From Luzula sylvatica (Eukaryota > Streptophyta > Magnoliopsida > Poales > Juncaceae), in NCBI GenBank assembly GCA_946800325.1, contig OX326956.1:19868667-19932666 (forward strand): 64,000 nt of DNA. The letters run 5' to 3'. A program made the position numbers and the translations under genes. Below the pieces are notes generated by a model that worked only from the letters and a program-made list of their open reading frames with translations, did not search any database and was not told the origin of the DNA. Of this stretch, positions 61,794 through 64,000 are shown in pieces. Position 1 is the stretch's first letter. Every line of letters starts with the position of its first letter.

Positions 61794-62878
61794 TTAGCTG
61801 CTTCCAAGCATGCCATTATACAAATTCTTTAGTTTTGCTACCAAAGCTTGTCTGCAATTTATTAATTACTCATCGAAATCATGTTTGTGCTATTTAAAAC
61901 ACATAATTATATTTTGTATATATTTAATTATCTGTCGATGCCATTCTTTTCTAAAACCTAATCGAAATTATGCAGTATAAAATTTCATAAATAGGACGAA
62001 GAAGAATTGAAACGTACCTGTCAGGCTTGTAGAACAAGTTCTTATATGCAAACCACTGTTTAAAATTTTAAATCGACAAAACAACGAGTCAAGAATTTGC
62101 GACGAACGTGATAAACCATTAACTACAATCTAAGAAATAAAAGTAATTCAATAAAAGAGAGAGAAAGTATTAGTATTACCCCTGAATAACCAATTCCAAC
62201 GAGCTCCATAACTCCAGGCACAACAGGAAGCCTATCTATTGCCTGCTCAAAACAAAACATTTCAATTATTCACATGATATAATGTATTTTAATACTTTAT
62301 ATACGAAATTGATTATGGATTATATGGTTAATAAGCTAATACCGATATCATTCCAGTGGCGCTCCATAGCGCAATGAAACCAGCAGTTCCTAAGGCCGTA
62401 GCCGCATATTTATCCTCTATTTTGTCCCACTGTTTAAAACAAGGATATTATTTACATTCAGGTGCTCGATTTTATAATTCGGGGTCGAATTGAATAAAAT
62501 AGGGGATTTCTCTATCGAAAAGACAGAAAAACTGACCGCGTCTTGTACGGTCTTAATAACTTCAGGAAGTTCTGTGGACGCAACTTGAGTTGATGCTTCT
62601 CCCGAGGCCGTAGCCAAGCCAATCATATTTCTTGCCATTCTACGACCTAATTTTGTAAAATAAAATTTAATCAAATTATTACGAAGTAAAAAAAAAGTTA
62701 ACGTGATTTACAATGCGATCTTACAATACGAAGTACTAGGAAATCTCCCCAGAGAGGTCACACTCGGCGAAGGAGGAAGCGCCGGAAGTCCAATCGCATG
62801 AGTTGTCTGAGCACGTGCCGCCGTTTTCCCGTCGGCCAACACCGGAGACGCTACGGCACATGTGGCAGTCGTCGCCAT
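61794..62878 (-). CDS. CURT1B: CURVATURE THYLAKOID 1B-type protein
   Basis: Six exons: 62878-62725, 62646-62537, 62429-62343, 62242-62180, 62055-62018 and 61851-61794, giving 169 aa, near the size known for CURT1B. Residues 1 to about 60 are Ser/Thr/Ala-rich, as in a chloroplast transit peptide. The mature part reads ELPEVIKTVQDAWDKIEDKY, then membrane helix 1 (ALGTAGFIALWSATGMIS, about 99-117), IDRLPVVPGVMELVGIGYSG and helix 2 (to about 147), followed by YKPDR and an amphipathic C-terminal helix ending MLGSS. CURT1 proteins oligomerise at grana margins and bend thylakoid membranes. The AIDRLP..PGVMELVGIGY signature favours CURT1B over the other paralogues. The tiny last exons were found by splice signals and frame closure. 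No damage seen. Confidence 0.93.
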
Positions 62879-63499
62879 TATGGTCTACAAGATTAATTTT
62901 GTACTTCTACACAATTGTTAATTTTGCTCGTCTACAAAATAAAATATCTGGTTTTAGTAGAGGAGAGAGAGAGTTGTTGAGGTTTTTGTGAGATGAATGT
63001 CTGTGTGGTTCTTTCAAACTTTGTTACCTTTATTGTGAGTTAGCGAGTTAGAATTAGAAAGAGATTGATTACATGAGCTACATGGTTGGATTGGTTGAAC
63101 ATAGAGGATTTGGAGTAGGAAATTTGGCGCGAAGATTATGGGAGTAGTGACCACCACTCGTTGGGTTTGTGTGGCGAGTTGATATTGGACCTGATAAGAT
63201 TGGGTTCGGATAAGCTGAGCCATGTTTATGTGATTAGGGCTCTTCATGTTTATTTGAAGTCACGGATCAATTTCTTTTGGTGTGTTGATGAAAATACAAA
63301 ATAATGATATTGTAGTCAAAATAGAAATAGCTATCAGTAGGGATAAATAGTCGACAAAAAGGCAAAAATTCTCAATTAAAGCACGACGTAGAAGGTAGAA
63401 CTAACTTTTTTTAATGAATTAAAAAAATTTAAAATTGGAAACCTCCAATTTACTTCCTTTTATTTTTTCAATATATTTTTTCAATAGTTTATATTTTTA
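62879..63499. other. CURT1B upstream region and intergenic DNA
   Basis: Probable promoter of the CURT1B gene on the minus strand. A GA run at 62965-62972 is in the likely leader. No other gene recognised. Confidence 0.35.
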
Positions 63500-63641
63500 C
63501 GCCAATGTGCTTGTGGCCAGTGATTGGATGTGAAACACAAAAAATCATATATGATAAGAGATTGTGGGTTCGAGTCTCATTAATACCAATAGATTAAAAC
63601 TACCGAGTCTTCTCCATTTACTCATTTTGTATTCTCAAAAA
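63500..63641 (+). mobile_element. tRNA-derived SINE, copy 2 (degraded)
   Basis: Same layout as the copy at 40690: degenerate box A (TGGCCAGTGATTGG, from 63514), box B GGTTCGAGTCT (63567-63577), tail TCTTCTCCATTTACTC and an A-run. Imperfect target repeats AATAGTTTATATTTTTA (63483-63499) and AATAGTCTATGCTTTTA (63642-63658) flank it. It is older than copy 1. Confidence 0.75.
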
Positions 63642-63658
63642 AATAGTCTATGCTTTTA

Positions 63659-64000
63659 CAAGGATCACGTGATATTTTTAGTAATTCTTGGATTAACAGC
63701 TCTAGATTGATATGTACCATTTTTTTTTTAATTTGTGATTTTCTTTGGTCGTTTTTCTTGAAGTATCTTATGAGGATTTATTTTACCGATAGATTTTGTG
63801 TTTTGTGTTTTGAAAATTACCTTAAAAATAGTGTGACTGTGCCCTCCGCCCTACGGCATGCGAAGATCTTGCTCTTGTTTTTTTTTTATTAACGAGAGAA
63901 GACTCTTTGTTCCCGATCTATTATAATGGGTGTCCTCAATGTATATTGAAACTATTAGATATGATTTATTGTGTAATGCATTTCGCTCATTATTGTTTTT
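63659..64000. other. Unassigned sequence at window end
   Basis: A weak 80-codon frame at 63650-63892 has no recognisable features. Nothing else seen. Confidence 0.3.

Overview
This is a stretch of nuclear plant DNA, most likely from a eudicot (an inference). It is AT-rich, its genes have GT-AG introns, and it holds plant-specific or plant-typical genes: DICER-LIKE 1 with a miR162 site, a CURT1B-type thylakoid protein, a SYP5-type Qc-SNARE, a secreted class III peroxidase and a nascent-polypeptide-associated complex alpha subunit. No bacterial operons, rRNA, CRISPR array or free-standing tRNA gene was seen.

Layout. 1-2.0 kb: 5'-truncated LINE on the minus strand, with ORF2 open to the window edge. 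2.2-7.6 kb: an unrecognised, apparently exon-duplicated minus-strand gene, split by a 4.7-kb Copia element (320-bp LTRs, 5-bp TSD). 7.8-9.85 kb: PIF/Harbinger-like element whose transposase has lost a catalytic Asp. 10-12.2 kb: small inverted-repeat elements. 12.94-14.44 kb: SYP5-type SNARE gene. 14.7-16.9 kb: Helitron-like debris and a hAT-type foldback element. About 17.6-28.5 kb: a nested pair of related Copia retrotransposons in opposite orientation. The complete inner one sits inside the LTR of the outer one, and both carry arrays of short palindromes in their leaders. 29-31.4 kb: degenerate AT-rich repeats and two inverted-repeat elements. 31.6-32.9 kb: peroxidase. 33.8-34.5 kb: hAT-type MITE. 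36.0-36.9 kb: NACA gene. 38.5-40.6 kb: possible unrecognised transcription unit. 40.7-43.3 kb: tRNA-derived SINE, LINE 3' fragment, and a GC-rich chimeric retroelement with the same 3' tail as that LINE. About 42.1-45.6 kb: diverged segmental copy of the NACA 3' half, invaded by transposons, abutting the 3' end of DCL1. 45.65-52.56 kb: complete DCL1 (18 coding exons, 1898 aa). 53.1-53.3 kb: MULE-type MITE upstream of DCL1. 53.3-61.8 kb: gene-poor AT-rich DNA with small MITEs and a 180-bp tandem repeat. 61.8-62.9 kb: CURT1B gene. 63.5-63.64 kb: second SINE copy.

The five recognised genes serve unrelated cell functions (miRNA processing, endomembrane fusion, cell-wall redox chemistry, nascent-chain handling, thylakoid curvature). 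I see no pathway cluster. The most distinctive content is the mobile DNA, the NACA-DCL1 segmental duplication and the splice-junction miR162 site. Exon borders were placed by hand from splice signals, reading-frame continuity and family conservation; the summed coding lengths close in frame for all five genes.
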